Positions 8,690-17,545 of a DNA stretch of 64,000 nucleotides are shown here, piece by piece. The stretch is taken from positions 1-64,000 of the forward strand of contig JAJEEM010000042.1 of assembly GCA_022820995.1 (NCBI GenBank), given 5' to 3'. Numbering within the stretch: the first letter of the stretch is position 1; each line of letters starts with the position of its first letter. Origin of the DNA: Gemmatimonadota bacterium. GTDB taxonomy: Bacteria > Gemmatimonadota > Gemmatimonadetes > Palauibacterales > Palauibacteraceae. The position numbers and the translations under genes are program-made. The notes below the pieces were generated by a model that was not told the DNA's origin, ran no database searches, and saw only the letters and a list, made by a program, of their open reading frames with translations.

Positions 8690-10348
8690 CTAGTGATCCC
8701 CGTCGGACTGCCCGCTCTCCGCGCCGTCCGTCCCCCGCGCCTCGGCGACACGCGCCGCGACGGTGAGCAGCGCTTCCGGCGAATCGGCCTCCATCAGAAG
8801 ATCGATTGCGACCTGGATCTGCGCGTCGCGCACGGCCCGGCTACGGAGCTGCGGCACCTCCCCGAACTCCGCGCCGGCCAGCTCATCCGCGATCAGCCAG
8901 TCGACGTAGGTCCGCGACTGGTCGAAGAGTTCCCTCTCGACCTCGGCTCCCGCTTCCACGAGCGCCGCCCAGACTTCTTCGCGCATCCCCTGCGTGACGG
9001 AGAAACCCTCGTTGAAATCGTGATCGTTCGAATACCCGACCGCCCACCGGAAGACGACGTTCCGCGGGATCGCGCCCGAGCGCGTGGCGAGACGCCGCAG
9101 TTCCTGTTCCTCGGTGGAGAGCGTGTCGCGGTAGACGATCAGGTCCGGCGTAATCCCGCCGCCCCCGTACACCGTCCGACCGCCCGTCGTCGTGAACTCC
9201 TCCCGGTCTTCCGGCTCCGACGCCGCCGCGATCGGCTCGCCGGAGATTGCCACGGCGTTCGCCGCCAGGTTGCGGAGGGCGCTCTCGCGGTCGAAGTCCC
9301 TGGTGATGGAGCGCCCGGCGGGCGTGTACCAGCGGGCGGTCGTGACCTTCATGCTGTTGTCCCCGGAGAGCCGATACAGCGTCTGCACGGAGCCCTTGCC
9401 GAACGTCGTCGTGCCCACGACGACCGCGCGGTCGTGGTCCTGCAGCGCACCGGCGACGATCTCCGAGGCGCTCGCGCTGAGGCCGTCCACCACGACGACG
9501 ACGGGGATGCCGGCATAGCGGTCGCCGCTCGAGGCCCGGAACTGGTAGTTCTGTTCATCGAGACGCGAACGCGTCTCCACTACGGCGGCCCCGCGCTCCA
9601 GGAAGAGGTCCGTGACGTCGATGCCCTCGGGCAGCAGGCCACCCGGGTTCCGCCGCAGGTCGAGGATCAGTCCGCTTGCGCCCTGTTCGATGAGCCGGTC
9701 CAGCGTCGCGACGAGTTCCTCCTGCGCCTGGCGGCTGAACCCACGCAGCGTGACATAGCCGATCTCGTCGTCCAGGATGAACCCCTGCGCCTGGGCGACC
9801 TGGATGACGTCGCGCACGATGCGGATCGAGAGCGGAAGATCCACGCCCACGCGCGCGATCGTGATGTTGACCGGGGCCCCCTTCTCGCCGCGCAGCGTGT
9901 CCACGGCCTTGTCCACCGACCAGCCCTCGGCCGATTCACCCTCGACCTCGATGATGCGGTCGCCGACCTCGAGCCCCTCGCGAAGGGCCGGCGAGTTCGG
10001 GAGCACCTGAACGACGGTGATCCAGTCGTCCTTCACGTCGATCCGGACGCCGAGTCCACCGTAGTTGCCCGTCGTCGTGAGACGAAGGTCCTCGGAATCC
10101 CGGGGTTCCAGGAACGTCGTGTAGGGGTCGCCCAGATTCTCGAGCATCCCGTCGATCGCCATCCGGTACAGCTCCTCCGGCGGGATCTCGTCGACGAAGC
10201 GGGCGGAGATCAGGCGGTGGATTTCATCCAGCAGCCGACGGCTTTCCCCGCCGCTGGCGGCGGCGCTCTGGTTTATCAGCCAGCCGCCGGTCGCGAGGGC
10301 GATGGCGCCGACCAGCACTCCGGTCGTCCAGGATCGCTCCAGTCTCAT
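8690..10348 (-). CDS. S41 carboxy-terminal processing protease (CtpA/Prc-like)
   Basis: The protein is 552 residues with an N-terminal signal/anchor, then a PDZ domain (GLGVRIDVKDD, ALREGLEVGDRIIEVEG) and an S41 serine-lysine protease core. The nucleophile is in GLSASASEIVAGAL and the general-base lysine in TTFGKGSVQT. A C-terminal helical extension of about 150 residues follows. Such enzymes cut periplasmic proteins from the C-terminus and act in envelope quality control. It is separated from tmk upstream by 85 bases, so it may have its own promoter. Confidence 0.92.
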   Translation of the reverse strand: MRLERSWTTGVLVGAIALATGGWLINQSAAASGGESRRLLDEIHRLISARFVDEIPPEELYRMAIDGMLENLGDPYTTFLEPRDSEDLRLTTTGNYGGLGVRIDVKDDWITVVQVLPNSPALREGLEVGDRIIEVEGESAEGWSVDKAVDTLRGEKGAPVNITIARVGVDLPLSIRIVRDVIQVAQAQGFILDDEIGYVTLRGFSRQAQEELVATLDRLIEQGASGLILDLRRNPGGLLPEGIDVTDLFLERGAAVVETRSRLDEQNYQFRASSGDRYAGIPVVVVVDGLSASASEIVAGALQDHDRAVVVGTTTFGKGSVQTLYRLSGDNSMKVTTARWYTPAGRSITRDFDRESALRNLAANAVAISGEPIAAASEPEDREEFTTTGGRTVYGGGGITPDLIVYRDTLSTEEQELRRLATRSGAIPRNVVFRWAVGYSNDHDFNEGFSVTQGMREEVWAALVEAGAEVERELFDQSRTYVDWLIADELAGAEFGEVPQLRSRAVRDAQIQVAIDLLMEADSPEALLTVAARVAEARGTDGAESGQSDGDH

Positions 10349-10433
10349 GCATCCTCCGTGGTGGCAGCCCCGTATCTCATCGGGCCGCGTTCGAGCGGCA
10401 CTCCGCCGCTACCGTCAATGTCACACGACACCG

Positions 10434-11114
10434 TCAACGGGGAAAGTTCGCCGCCCCGAAACGATCCGGGAATCGCTCCTCCAGAAGCTCCAGAATCCGG
10501 CCTTCCACCTCATCCGGCGTCCCCGAGCCGTCGACGACCGCGATCCCCTCTTCCGCTGCCGCGAACTCCCGATACCCTTCCCGCACGCGCTCGCGGAACG
10601 ATCGTTTCTCGAGCTCGATTCGGTCGGGAGCGGGCCCGAAGAAGGCCAGCTGCCCGGGGTCCTCCTCATCCTGCCACTGGCGACCCAATCCCACCTTCAC
10701 CGGTACGTCGAGCACGAGATAGAGATCCGGAAGGAGACCGCCCGTCGCGGCGCGGGTGACCTGTTCGATCGTCTTCGCCGCGACTCCGCGCGCCCACCCC
10801 TGGTAAACCCGCGTGGAAAGCTCGAAGCGGTCACAGAGGACGACCTCGCCACGCTTCAGCGCGGGCCGGATCACCTCCTCGACGTGGGCGCGGCGGGAGG
10901 CCGAGAAAAGCAGGAGTTCGGCGATCCCGTCGAGCCGCAGCTCCGGCCGGTCGAGGAGCACGCTCCGAATCGCTTCCGCCGCCGCCGTGCCCCCGGGTTC
11001 CCGCGTCACCGTGTGGGGCATGCCGGACGCGGCCAGCCGCTCGGCCAGCCGGCCGATCTGCAGCGACTTTCCCGCCCCCTCGGGCCCCTCGAATACGAGG
11101 AAGCGCCCCGTCAT
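10434..11114 (-). CDS. tmk: Thymidylate kinase
   Basis: The 226-residue enzyme has a P-loop GPEGAGKS at residues 10-17, the dTMP-binding REPGGT, and a VLCDRFELST motif in place of the usual DRYxxS. It phosphorylates dTMP to dTDP in DNA precursor synthesis. The ATG at 11114 directly abuts the stop of the inositol phosphate synthase gene, with no spacer, so the two are co-transcribed and probably coupled. The lid region (RQWQDEEDPGQLAFF) is of unremarkable length. Confidence 0.93.
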   Translation of the reverse strand: MTGRFLVFEGPEGAGKSLQIGRLAERLAASGMPHTVTREPGGTAAAEAIRSVLLDRPELRLDGIAELLLFSASRRAHVEEVIRPALKRGEVVLCDRFELSTRVYQGWARGVAAKTIEQVTRAATGGLLPDLYLVLDVPVKVGLGRQWQDEEDPGQLAFFGPAPDRIELEKRSFRERVREGYREFAAAEEGIAVVDGSGTPDEVEGRILELLEERFPDRFGAANFPR

Positions 11115-12437
11115 TCAGTCGTAGTACTCCACGCCGAGGTGGGTGATCTGTTCCTCCCCCCTCAGCCAGCGCAACGTGTTCTTGAGTTTCCAGTGCTGGA
11201 TGAAAATGTCGTGTTCCGGATACAGGTCCGGAGCCGTCTGCGGCGCCTTGAAGTAGAAGGACAGCCATTCCTGGACTCCCGACAGTCCGGAGCGCGCCGC
11301 GAGGTCGAGAAAGAGCGCCAGATCCAGGACGATGGGCGCGGCCAGAATGGAGTCGCGGCACAGAAAATCGATCTTGATCTGCATGCCGTACCCCATCCAG
11401 CCGAATATGTCGAGATTATCCCAGCCTTCCTTGTTGTCACCGCGCGGCGGATAGTAGTTGATGCGGACCTTGTGATACATCTCTCCATAGAGATCCGGAT
11501 ACATGTCCGGCTGCAGGATATATTCGAGAGCCCCGAGCTTCGATTCTTCCTTCGTCTTGAAACTCTCCGGGTCGTCGAGCACCTCGCCGTCCCGGTTGCC
11601 GAGGATATTCGTCGAGAACCAGCCGTTGAGGCCGAGCATGCGCGCCTTGAGTCCCGGAGCCAGAATCGTCTTCATCAGCGTCTGGCCGGTCTTGAAGTCC
11701 TTCCCCGCGATCGCGACGCCCCGGTCGGCGGCGAGCGAGAGAAGCGCGGGGATGTCGCAGGTCAGATTCGGCGCCCCGTTCGCGAACGGCACCCCCTCCA
11801 TGAGCGCGGCCCACGCATAGAGCATCGAGGGCGCGATGTCCGGATGGTCCTCCTCCATCGCGCGCTCGAAGGAGGCCGGGCTGTCGTGCACCGGGCTCGC
11901 CTTCATGAAGATCTCGGTCGACGCCGCCCACACCATGACGAGGCGGTCGCAGCCGTGCTCCGCCTTGAACCGGCGGATGTCCTCGCGGAGCTGCTCGGCG
12001 AGTTCCCGCTTGTTCGCGCCGGTCTTCACGTTCGAACCGTCGAGCTTCTTCACGTAGGCGCGGTCGAAGGCGGCCGGCATCGGTTCGATTCCCCGCATGA
12101 AGTCCGCGAGCGGATCGATGTCCTCCGGCCGGAGGACGCCGCACACCTTGGCGGACTCGTAGGCGTTGTCGGGGATCGGATCCCAAGCGCCGAAAACGAG
12201 GTCGTCCAGTTCGGCCAGCGGCACGAAGTCGCGGATGAACGGGGTGCGGTTCTCCGTCCGCTTCCCGAGCCGGATCGTGTTCATCTGCGTGAGCGATCCG
12301 ATGGGCCGGTTCCGTCCCCGGCGCGCCGCCTCCACGCCCGCGATGAAGGTGGTCGAGACCGCTCCGAGCCCTACGAGGAGAACGCCGAGCGTCCCCTCGG
12401 CGGGGGCAATGGTTGCAGGTGATCTATCCGAGTCCAC
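11115..12437 (-). CDS. ino1: Inositol-3-phosphate synthase (Ino1 family)
   Basis: The 440-residue product has an N-terminal NAD-binding segment (VLLVGLGAVSTTFIAGVEA) and the long insertion domain typical of myo-inositol-1-phosphate synthases. IAGKDFKTGQT carries the catalytic-site lysines, and NGWFSTNILGNRDG follows. It converts glucose-6-phosphate to 1L-myo-inositol-1-phosphate. The next gene upstream is a CDP-alcohol phosphatidyltransferase, separated by only 25 bases, which suggests that the inositol phosphate goes into phosphatidylinositol-type lipids. Its stop abuts tmk. Confidence 0.93.
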   Translation of the reverse strand: MDSDRSPATIAPAEGTLGVLLVGLGAVSTTFIAGVEAARRGRNRPIGSLTQMNTIRLGKRTENRTPFIRDFVPLAELDDLVFGAWDPIPDNAYESAKVCGVLRPEDIDPLADFMRGIEPMPAAFDRAYVKKLDGSNVKTGANKRELAEQLREDIRRFKAEHGCDRLVMVWAASTEIFMKASPVHDSPASFERAMEEDHPDIAPSMLYAWAALMEGVPFANGAPNLTCDIPALLSLAADRGVAIAGKDFKTGQTLMKTILAPGLKARMLGLNGWFSTNILGNRDGEVLDDPESFKTKEESKLGALEYILQPDMYPDLYGEMYHKVRINYYPPRGDNKEGWDNLDIFGWMGYGMQIKIDFLCRDSILAAPIVLDLALFLDLAARSGLSGVQEWLSFYFKAPQTAPDLYPEHDIFIQHWKLKNTLRWLRGEEQITHLGVEYYD

Positions 12438-12462
12438 GATGCTGGTTCACTCCGTGTCTGGT

Positions 12463-13119
12463 TCAGTTCGACTGCCGGGGCGGCTCCCCATCGGGCCGCG
12501 TATTCCGGTACACCCACCAGATCCGCTGGAAGGCGGTCAGGTTGGTGAGAATCGCGAGGACGATGATCACGACCCTCAGCACGAGACCCTGGTGGCCGAA
12601 CATGGTCGTCTCACCGAAGATGAGCGCGGCGAAGCCGATCAGGATGACCCGTTCCGGGCGCTGCATGAGCCCGACGTAGCAGGCGATGCCGAGCGCCTCC
12701 GCCCGGGCGCGGGTGTAGCTGATCATGAGCGAGCCGGCGAGCGCGAGCACGATCCAGTAGATCATCCCCACGTCGCCCAGTTCGAGACGGTAATCGTTGT
12801 ACAGGGAGAGGAGTCCCAGGTACACGACGATCTCGGACAGCCGGTCGAGCGTCGAGTCGTAGAAGGCGCCGAAGGACGAGGCGAGTCCCGTGCGGCGCGC
12901 GACCGTGCCATCGAACAGGTCGAACACGCCGCCGAGGAGGACGAGAAAGCCGGCCGTGCTCACATGATGCTGATGAAAGAAGTAACCGGAACTGCAGGTG
13001 ATGACGAAGCCGAGCGTGCTGATGACGTTGGGGTGAACGCGGCGTCTCGTGAGCCACGCCATGGCCGGCTCGAAGATCGCGCGCAGCGCGCGTTCCCCCA
13101 GGTCGCGGGCCGCCTTCAT
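12463..13119 (-). CDS. CDP-alcohol phosphatidyltransferase, probable phosphatidylinositol (phosphate) synthase
   Basis: This 218-residue integral membrane protein has the complete family signature DGTVAR-x8-G-x3-D-x3-D, beginning near residue 68, with about six hydrophobic helices. The family joins a CDP-activated lipid to an alcohol. Placement just upstream of ino1 points to inositol-1-phosphate or inositol as acceptor, giving phosphatidylinositol phosphate; that substrate is inferred from context only. The ATG at 13119 overlaps the stop of the upstream ylbF-like gene (ATGA). Longer in-frame reading upstream is a shadow of that gene. Confidence 0.85.
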   Translation of the reverse strand: MKAARDLGERALRAIFEPAMAWLTRRRVHPNVISTLGFVITCSSGYFFHQHHVSTAGFLVLLGGVFDLFDGTVARRTGLASSFGAFYDSTLDRLSEIVVYLGLLSLYNDYRLELGDVGMIYWIVLALAGSLMISYTRARAEALGIACYVGLMQRPERVILIGFAALIFGETTMFGHQGLVLRVVIIVLAILTNLTAFQRIWWVYRNTRPDGEPPRQSN

Positions 13120-13484
13120 GTCGGGAGGATGATCCTGCTTTCCTCGCCCTTCCGGACCCCCTCGCCGATCGCCCGATCCACCCGCTCCATGAGCTTCTCG
13201 AAGTTCGCCTGAGAGGAGATGAGGGCCTGGTAGCGGGTGCTCGTCTGGACCTTCTCCTGCAGTTCGGCGAACTCCCGTTCCTGCTCTTCGCTCGGCTGCT
13301 CGCCGCGGCCGACCGCCTCCATGAGTGTGCTCTGCAGGTCGCGCAGGCGGTTGAGCAGTTCCGTCGCGTCGCGATCCTCGTCGATCTCGCGGCGGGCCGC
13401 GCGCAGGTAGGCGTATTCGGGCAACCGGGAGATGATGCGCCCTACCTCCTGCGCCTTCTCCAGCATGCGGTCTCGCTCGTCCAT
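13116..13484 (-). CDS. YlbF/YmcA (Com_YlbF) family protein
   Basis: The 122-residue product is almost entirely helical and charged, starting MDERDRMLEKAQEVGRII. This matches the YlbF/YmcA family, whose Bacillus members form a complex acting on RNase Y and on competence/biofilm control. The ATG at 13484 is preferred over an upstream in-frame start because family homology begins there. No Fe-S cysteines are present, unlike the Bacillus complex. It is the first gene of the ylbF-CDP-alcohol transferase-ino1-tmk run. Confidence 0.75.
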   Translation of the reverse strand: MDERDRMLEKAQEVGRIISRLPEYAYLRAARREIDEDRDATELLNRLRDLQSTLMEAVGRGEQPSEEQEREFAELQEKVQTSTRYQALISSQANFEKLMERVDRAIGEGVRKGEESRIILPT

Positions 13485-13614
13485 GTCTCCGGCTCGAAAC
13501 GGAATCGGGAAGCACTCCGGGCCGACGCGTCGGGTCGGCAGCGGGCGGAGGCGCGAATCGTCCGGCCCTTCCCCGCTCGCCATCCGCAGGCCCGGGCCGA
13601 CGATTCGCCGCCCG

Positions 13615-13620
13615 AGTATA
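13615..13620 (-). promoter_or_regulatory. Probable -10 element for the ylbF-ino1-tmk operon
   Basis: On the minus strand the spacer reads TTATACT within an otherwise very GC-rich stretch. TATACT is a good -10 match, about 130 bases upstream of the ylbF start. No convincing TTGACA-like -35 is seen at 16-18 bases, so this is only a moderate promoter call. The rest of the 192-base spacer between this gene and the AbiEii gene shows nothing I can name. Confidence 0.4.
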
Positions 13621-13676
13621 ACCCGGCCCCGACCCCCACGCGACTTGAGAGGAGGCGGCCGCGAGGGCTCCGACGC

Positions 13677-14534
13677 TCAGCCGGAATCCGGCAGGCCACC
13701 GGCGATCCCTGCGACGTACTCGGTCACGGCGATCCATACCTCGTCAAACTCGCGTTCGGCGCCCGGGGGAAGCAGGTTCGCGAGGCTTCGCTCCCAGTCC
13801 GCACGGAACTCGTTCTCCCGCGCAATCATGCGATCCACGCTGCCCGCTTTCACCTCGACATCTCTTGCCGCGAGTTTCGAGGGCAGGCCGACCCGCACCT
13901 CCTCCGCATCCACGAGTCGTCCGAGCTCGAAAATATCATACAGATCCCGCGATACCGCGTAGATCCGCTGTCCGAGGACGGCCCTGATCTTCTCGGACAT
14001 CACCTCCTCAAGCCGGTAGCACCTAATCTGCACGTCTCCGAGGTCGGCGCGGTCCGAAAACGGGTGGAAGACGGAACGTGAGACCGACTCGAACACCAGC
14101 ACCTCGTTCCTGGTGATGTCGAGTCGAAGACCCGAGGGCTCGCCCCGCGTTCGGTGTGGGCCTCGCCAGTAGATCGAGAGGCGGAGACTCTCTCGCCCGT
14201 ACTCGTCGCTGATGATGCGGGATCTGGGGGCTGCGGCTGAAAAGTCGATTCCGGCGGGCTCTTGAACGGCCCCCAGAGCCTCGGCCACGGCCTCCTCGAA
14301 CCCTGCCTGCCCGATCCACTCCGCCGCCGTGAAATCGAGATCTTCCGAGAACCGGTACTCCGGAAAATAGCATTTGCGCAGGCACGTTCCGCCCTTGAAC
14401 GCGAGCCGTCCGTCAAGGCCGGGGTGGCTCGCAAGCCCGCGCAGCGCCCAGCCGAGCGCGTGGTCGAGTTCCACGATTCGGGGCTCGACGCCCGCAACGC
14501 GGGCCAGACGACGAATCTCGGCGTCGCGGATCAT
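13677..14534 (-). CDS. abiEii: AbiEii/AbiGii-family nucleotidyltransferase toxin
   Basis: The 285-residue protein is a DNA polymerase beta-like nucleotidyltransferase. Visible are FKGGTCLRKCYF and then FSEDLDF, giving the GG-T...S-x-D-x-D catalytic pattern. The type IV toxin motif MSEKIRAV...RDLYDIFEL follows. AbiEii toxins transfer nucleotides to tRNA or other acceptors and stop growth or block phage. The ATG at 14534 overlaps the antitoxin stop (ATGA), which makes this start more likely than one 42 codons upstream. It is the second gene of the AbiE pair. Confidence 0.9.
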   Translation of the reverse strand: MIRDAEIRRLARVAGVEPRIVELDHALGWALRGLASHPGLDGRLAFKGGTCLRKCYFPEYRFSEDLDFTAAEWIGQAGFEEAVAEALGAVQEPAGIDFSAAAPRSRIISDEYGRESLRLSIYWRGPHRTRGEPSGLRLDITRNEVLVFESVSRSVFHPFSDRADLGDVQIRCYRLEEVMSEKIRAVLGQRIYAVSRDLYDIFELGRLVDAEEVRVGLPSKLAARDVEVKAGSVDRMIARENEFRADWERSLANLLPPGAEREFDEVWIAVTEYVAGIAGGLPDSG

Positions 14535-15367
14535 TCGTGGGCGTGGAGGCCCTTCTCCGGGAGGTTGACCTCGATTCGCCACCGGGTGGCGATCCGGTGG
14601 GGCTTTCGCGGCGTGGATGGGTCGAGTCTGCTCAGCCCGGCGGTCAGCAGGCCCCGCCATTTCTCCAGCGTCCTACGTCCCGGAGGATGGCGCAACTCCA
14701 GCGTCTCCACGAGGAATCCGAGTCGTTTCACTGCAGCGCCGGAACCGAATCTGCGGAGGTACGTCGTCATCCCGTCCCAGTCGAAGTCTCCGTCGCCTGC
14801 CCGCAGCGCCCGCGCAACTTCCCCTGTGCCGCCGCCGAGATCCGGTCGATCGACACAATCGAGAAGCGTCTTCTCCCGGTTCGTAACCCGGAGAGTCCAG
14901 TCGCCGACGCGATATCCGTGGCTCCCGAAGAACTTCCGAGATTTCACCCGCACGATCCGAAACCGCATCCCGAGGATCTCCGGCGACCGGTTTTCCTTCC
15001 GCGACGTCGTCTGAACGTAAGTGATGCGAGGTACCTGCTCGGTGAGGTTCCAGTAGTCCAGGGCCGACCAGTAGGCGACCTGGCCGGGTTTCACGAGGTG
15101 GTGCGCGATGACGTGGGCGTCCTCCGTCCACGTTCGTTCGGGACCCGCTTCGAGGGGGATGATGAGGTATTTCCCCTTCTCCAGACGTTCGAGCCAACCC
15201 TTCTCGACGAGCCGCCCGAGGGCGTCTCGCACGGCCCGGCGCGGCTTGTTGAGATCCGGCAGGGCGTACGCGTCTTCCGTGACGAAGATCTGCTTTCCCG
15301 CCGCCGCCAGCGTCGTAAGCAGTCTCGCGTCCGCATCGCTGAGAGCAACTACATTTTGATTCGTCAT
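14531..15367 (-). CDS. abiEi: AbiEi-family type IV antitoxin / autorepressor
   Basis: The 278-residue product starts with a winged-helix segment (RRAVRDALGRLVEKGWLERLEKGKYLI) and continues into the AbiEi domain with PGQVAYWSALDYWNLTEQVP and VTNREKTLLDCVDRP. AbiEi antitoxins counter AbiEii without stable contact and repress their own promoter by binding inverted repeats. An interrupted inverted repeat of this kind overlaps the start codon. The gene begins 47 bases after the prmC stop, so read-through from prfA-prmC is possible. Confidence 0.88.
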   Translation of the reverse strand: MTNQNVVALSDADARLLTTLAAAGKQIFVTEDAYALPDLNKPRRAVRDALGRLVEKGWLERLEKGKYLIIPLEAGPERTWTEDAHVIAHHLVKPGQVAYWSALDYWNLTEQVPRITYVQTTSRKENRSPEILGMRFRIVRVKSRKFFGSHGYRVGDWTLRVTNREKTLLDCVDRPDLGGGTGEVARALRAGDGDFDWDGMTTYLRRFGSGAAVKRLGFLVETLELRHPPGRRTLEKWRGLLTAGLSRLDPSTPRKPHRIATRWRIEVNLPEKGLHAHE

Positions 15368-15402
15368 TACCGTTCGTTATGGCGTTATTGACGCATCAAA
15401 AT
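15353..15402. promoter_or_regulatory. Interrupted inverted repeat at the abiE start (probable AbiEi operator)
   Basis: ATTTTGATTCGTCA at 15353-15366 is matched by TGACGCATCAAAAT at 15389-15402. These are 14-base arms with one mismatch, 22 bases apart. The left arm covers the first codons of abiEi. Between the arms are two direct CGTTAT repeats at 15375-15380 and 15383-15388. The AT-rich arms stand out in this GC-rich DNA. Characterised AbiEi proteins bind two inverted repeats at their promoter, which this matches; binding here is inferred. Confidence 0.7.
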
Positions 15403-15414
15403 ATGCTAGGCCAG

Positions 15415-16362
15415 TCACGAACCTTCAACTTGTGGGTTCGGTGTACCGTCGGGGCAACCGTCGGCCTTCCGCGCGCTCGCGAAGCGGGGCCGACCTGCGA
15501 GGTCCGTCCCGATTCGGGCATCGGAGAGCAAGGCTTCGGCCTCGAGGAGGCTGAGAACGGCGGAGCCTTGCGACATCCCGATCTCGAGGAACAGCGCGCC
15601 GCCTTCACGGAGCCGCGCCGGGGCGCCCGCCACCACGGGTCGAATGACTTCCAGTCCATCTTCCCCGCCGTCCAGCGCGACGCGAGGCTCGCCGTCGCGG
15701 ACGACGGGGTCGAGGTCGGTCCATTCCGAGGTCGTGACGTAGGGTGGGTTGGAGATGATGAGGTCGAACCGTTCGTCCGGCCCGAGGGCGGACCAGATGT
15801 CGGGAGGGCAGGCGCGCAGTTCGAGGTTCTCGACGTCCGCGCGGCGAACGTTTTCGCGGGCGAGTTCGAGCGCCTCCTCGGACACGTCGAGCCCGACGAC
15901 GCGGCCGGCGATCCCCTCGTCGAGGAGTGCGATCGCGATGGCGCCCGACCCGACGCCGATATCGAGCGCCTCGACCGGCCCGCTCCGGTCGCGGTACCAG
16001 GCGGCGACGAGGTCGAGCAGTTGCTCGGTCTCGGGCCGCGGAACGAGGGCGCGGCCATCCGACACGAGGCGAACGCGCCGGAAGTCGACCGTGCCCTCGA
16101 TGTGCTGGAGCGGCTGCCCCTCGAGACGGCGGGAGACGGTGCGCGCCACCGATGCCGCGCCGGCCGGATCGACCCGCTCTCCGCCGGAGACGCCCAGTTC
16201 GCCCCGCGACAGGCCGAGCGCCGCGGCCACGAGCCGCTCGGCTTCGACCCTCGGAGCCTCCAGTCCGGCCAGTTCGAGTTCGCGCCGTACGCCGTGCACG
16301 ATCTCGCGGCGCGTCGGGCCCGCCGGGCGGCGCCCCGCACCGCCCGGGCGCGGTTCCGTCAC
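15415..16362 (-). CDS. prmC: Peptide chain release factor N5-glutamine methyltransferase PrmC
   Basis: The 315-residue protein has an N-terminal helical domain and a class I SAM methyltransferase domain (ALDIGVGSGAIAIALL). The catalytic NPPY motif (LIISNPPYV) is also present. PrmC methylates the glutamine of the GGQ motif in release factors. Its gene directly follows prfA, which encodes its substrate, and the GTG at 16362 overlaps the prfA stop in a GTGA. A competing open frame on the same strand (stop near 15396) lacks these motifs and is a shadow. Confidence 0.95.
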   Translation of the reverse strand: MTEPRPGGAGRRPAGPTRREIVHGVRRELELAGLEAPRVEAERLVAAALGLSRGELGVSGGERVDPAGAASVARTVSRRLEGQPLQHIEGTVDFRRVRLVSDGRALVPRPETEQLLDLVAAWYRDRSGPVEALDIGVGSGAIAIALLDEGIAGRVVGLDVSEEALELARENVRRADVENLELRACPPDIWSALGPDERFDLIISNPPYVTTSEWTDLDPVVRDGEPRVALDGGEDGLEVIRPVVAGAPARLREGGALFLEIGMSQGSAVLSLLEAEALLSDARIGTDLAGRPRFASARKADGCPDGTPNPQVEGS

Positions 16363-17447
16363 CCGCCCGCCGCCGCCATTCGCTCCTCCGTTCCGGCGAG
16401 CCGCAGCGCCTCGACAACTTCGTCCAGGTCGCCGGCGAGGATCGCCTCCAGCCGGTGGCTCGTGAAGTGGATGCGATGGTCCGTCACGCGGTTCTGCGGG
16501 AAGTTGTACGTCCGGATCTTCATCGAGCGGTCACCGGTTCCCACCTGCGTGCGCCGCTCGCGGGCCCGTTCCGCCTCCTGCTCGGCGACGAGCCGGTCGA
16601 GCAGCCGACTCCGCAGAACCTTGAGCGCGCGGGCCTTGTTTTTGTGCTGTGACTTCTCGTCCTGGCACGACACCACGAGCCCGGTCGGGCGGTGCGTGAT
16701 CCGCACCGCGGAGTCCGTCGTGTTCACGGACTGCCCGCCGGGTCCGGAGGAACGGAAGACGTCGATCTTCAGGTCGGCGGGATCGACTTCGATGTCCACC
16801 TCCTCCGCCTCCGGGAGGACCGCGACCGTCGCCGCCGACGTATGTACCCGGCCCTGGCTCTCCGTTTCCGGCACGCGCTGGACGCGGTGGACGCCGGACT
16901 CGTAGCGAAGACGGCCGTAGGCATCGGACCCGCGCACGACGAAGACGATCTCCTTGACCCCCCCGAGCGCGCCCTCGCTGGTGCTGATGAGTTCCACGTC
17001 CCAGCCGGACTCCGCGGCGAAGCGCGCATACATCCGGTACAGGTCCGCCGCGAAGAGTGCAGCCTCGTCCCCGCCCGTCCCCGCGCGGATCTCCACCACG
17101 GCGGGCCGGTCGTCCAGCGGGTCCTTCGGCACCAGGAGTCGGCGAAGTTCTTCCCGCGCTTCCTCGCGCTCGGCCTCCAGATCGGCGACCTCGGCCGCGG
17201 CCATCTCGGCCAGCTCGCCGTCCGACTCCGCCGCGACTTCCCGGGCCTGGCGCAGATCGTCGAGGAGCTTGAAGTGGCGCTCCGCCGCGCGCGCCACCGG
17301 CTCCAGCGCGGAGTGTTCGCGCGCGACATCGCGCAGGAGGGCCATGTCCGACAGCACCTCGGGCTCCGCCATCCGGCGCGCCAGCGCCTCGTACCGCTCG
17401 GCGGCGTCGCGCAGGCGATCCTCGAGGGTGTCCCGATCCGACATCAT
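16359..17447 (-). CDS. prfA: Peptide chain release factor 1
   Basis: The 362-residue product shows the class I release factor plan: an N-terminal helical domain, the core with GTGGDEAALFA, and the peptidyl-tRNA hydrolysis motif GGQ in SSGPGGQSVNTTDSAV. RF1 reads UAA and UAG stops. It is downstream of rpmE, separated by a terminator-like hairpin, and overlaps prmC by 4 bases, giving the common order rpmE-prfA-prmC. Confidence 0.97.
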   Translation of the reverse strand: MMSDRDTLEDRLRDAAERYEALARRMAEPEVLSDMALLRDVAREHSALEPVARAAERHFKLLDDLRQAREVAAESDGELAEMAAAEVADLEAEREEAREELRRLLVPKDPLDDRPAVVEIRAGTGGDEAALFAADLYRMYARFAAESGWDVELISTSEGALGGVKEIVFVVRGSDAYGRLRYESGVHRVQRVPETESQGRVHTSAATVAVLPEAEEVDIEVDPADLKIDVFRSSGPGGQSVNTTDSAVRITHRPTGLVVSCQDEKSQHKNKARALKVLRSRLLDRLVAEQEAERARERRTQVGTGDRSMKIRTYNFPQNRVTDHRIHFTSHRLEAILAGDLDEVVEALRLAGTEERMAAAGG

Positions 17448-17481
17448 CGTTCCTGCTCGTTCTCTACTCGTTCCCTACATG

Positions 17482-17507
17482 AAAACGGGGTCCGCGAGGA
17501 ACCCCGT
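17482..17507 (-). terminator. Hairpin terminator between rpmE and prfA
   Basis: On the minus strand ACGGGGT, a 9-base loop, ACCCCGT is followed by TTTTC. The stem is 7 bp (17485-17491 with 17501-17507) and the T run is short. It would end or attenuate rpmE transcripts before prfA. Confidence 0.6.
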
Positions 17508-17545
17508 CATTTGGAAGGCAGGTTCGAGCGCCAGGCGCTTCCGGC

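Noticed and set aside
15396-16340. Alternative minus-strand frame over prmC
   Set aside because: It lacks NPPY and the SAM-binding motif, while the overlapping frame has both and is coupled to prfA.
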